From Lycorma delicatula (lineage: Eukaryota > Arthropoda > Insecta > Hemiptera > Fulgoridae): DNA of 64,000 bases. The notes beneath the pieces were generated by a model that did no database searches, had not been told where the DNA came from, and saw only the letters and a program-made list of their open reading frames with translations. The DNA is taken from assembly GCF_047948215.1 (NCBI RefSeq), contig NC_134467.1:39740520-39804519 (forward strand). Reading direction: 5' to 3'. This document shows positions 63,829-64,000 of the stretch, one piece after another (position 1 is the stretch's first letter; the number at the start of each line of letters is the position of its first letter). The translations under genes were made by a program, and so were the position numbers.

Positions 63829-64000
63829 TATATAAAAGAGAATGTCCTGACTGATTCACTGACTTATAATCAACGTACAACCAAAACTATTATAGGTAGA
63901 CAATTGAAATTTTCAGGGTACCTTCGTATCTTTAAGTAGGCGGGCACTAAGAAAGGATTTTGCAAAATTTTGATTTTAAGGGGCTCAAATCGATAAAAAA
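63829..64000 (+). repeat. Family X copy, cut by window edge
   Basis: ATAAAAGAGAATGTCCTGAC, then AATCAACGTACAACCAAAAC, AGGGTACCTTCGTATCTTTA and AAGGGGCTCAAATCGATAAA; reverse complement of 56075-56247. Confidence 0.75.

Overview
The window looks like intergenic DNA from an arthropod genome, most likely an insect. The repeat mix (AT-rich DNA, tRNA-derived SINEs, mariner-like elements with TA target duplications, APE-type LINEs, Helitron remnants) reminds me of large hemipteran genomes, but the order is an inference and no species can be named. I found no convincing host protein-coding gene, rRNA gene or functional tRNA gene. Nearly everything recognisable is mobile-element sequence, inserted on both strands and often nested. 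Family names below (LINE-A, SINE-1, M, R, S, X, Y, Z) are local labels, not database names.

The coding content is transposon-derived. LINE-A is a non-LTR retrotransposon with an APE endonuclease and a reverse transcriptase, present in about a dozen 5'-truncated pieces; the longest are 17711-19318 and 58706-60767 (both minus) and 35701-36716 (plus). A second LINE lineage (LINE-B) lies at 23877-25140. Five IS630-Tc1-mariner superfamily elements have both ends and TA duplications: 9463-10778, 30852-32150, 33024-34353, 45959-47292 and 56248-57556. Another mariner at 61613-62482 has lost one end. A Tigger/pogo deletion derivative (36874-37974) keeps an intact 176-codon ORF. A 60-codon piece of Helitron helicase lies at 61242-61421, and a small non-autonomous hAT element at 5146-5459.

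Non-coding repeats fill most of the rest. SINE-1 (about 285 bp, tRNA-derived, about a dozen copies) clusters at 25-29 kb, where one copy has inserted into another. SINE-2 (about 150 bp) is another tRNA-derived family. Helitron-like elements carry TA/CT microsatellites and homopurine tracts (array at 21.3-23.0 kb). Several foldback or inverted-repeat elements can form long hairpins (19.3, 28.6-28.9, 29.45-30.24, 32.45-32.84 and 40.8 kb). Low-copy families M, R, S, X, Y and Z recur across the window and serve as landing sites for the other elements. The clearest stack is 45201-47675, where an M element carries a tRNA-like segment, a LINE-A fragment and a complete mariner-like element.

The points most worth a second look are the Tigger derivative that keeps its DNA-binding half and a PCNA-box-like C-terminus without a catalytic core; a 168-codon open frame at 11921-12427 that joins a mariner DNA-binding segment to a LINE C-terminus; two mariner-like copies that share the same frameshift and stop; the long foldback elements; and a GC-rich insert at 3873-4625 with an unrecognised ORF. 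None of these proves a new system. They are dated by nesting and could be tested with expression, small-RNA and whole-genome copy data.
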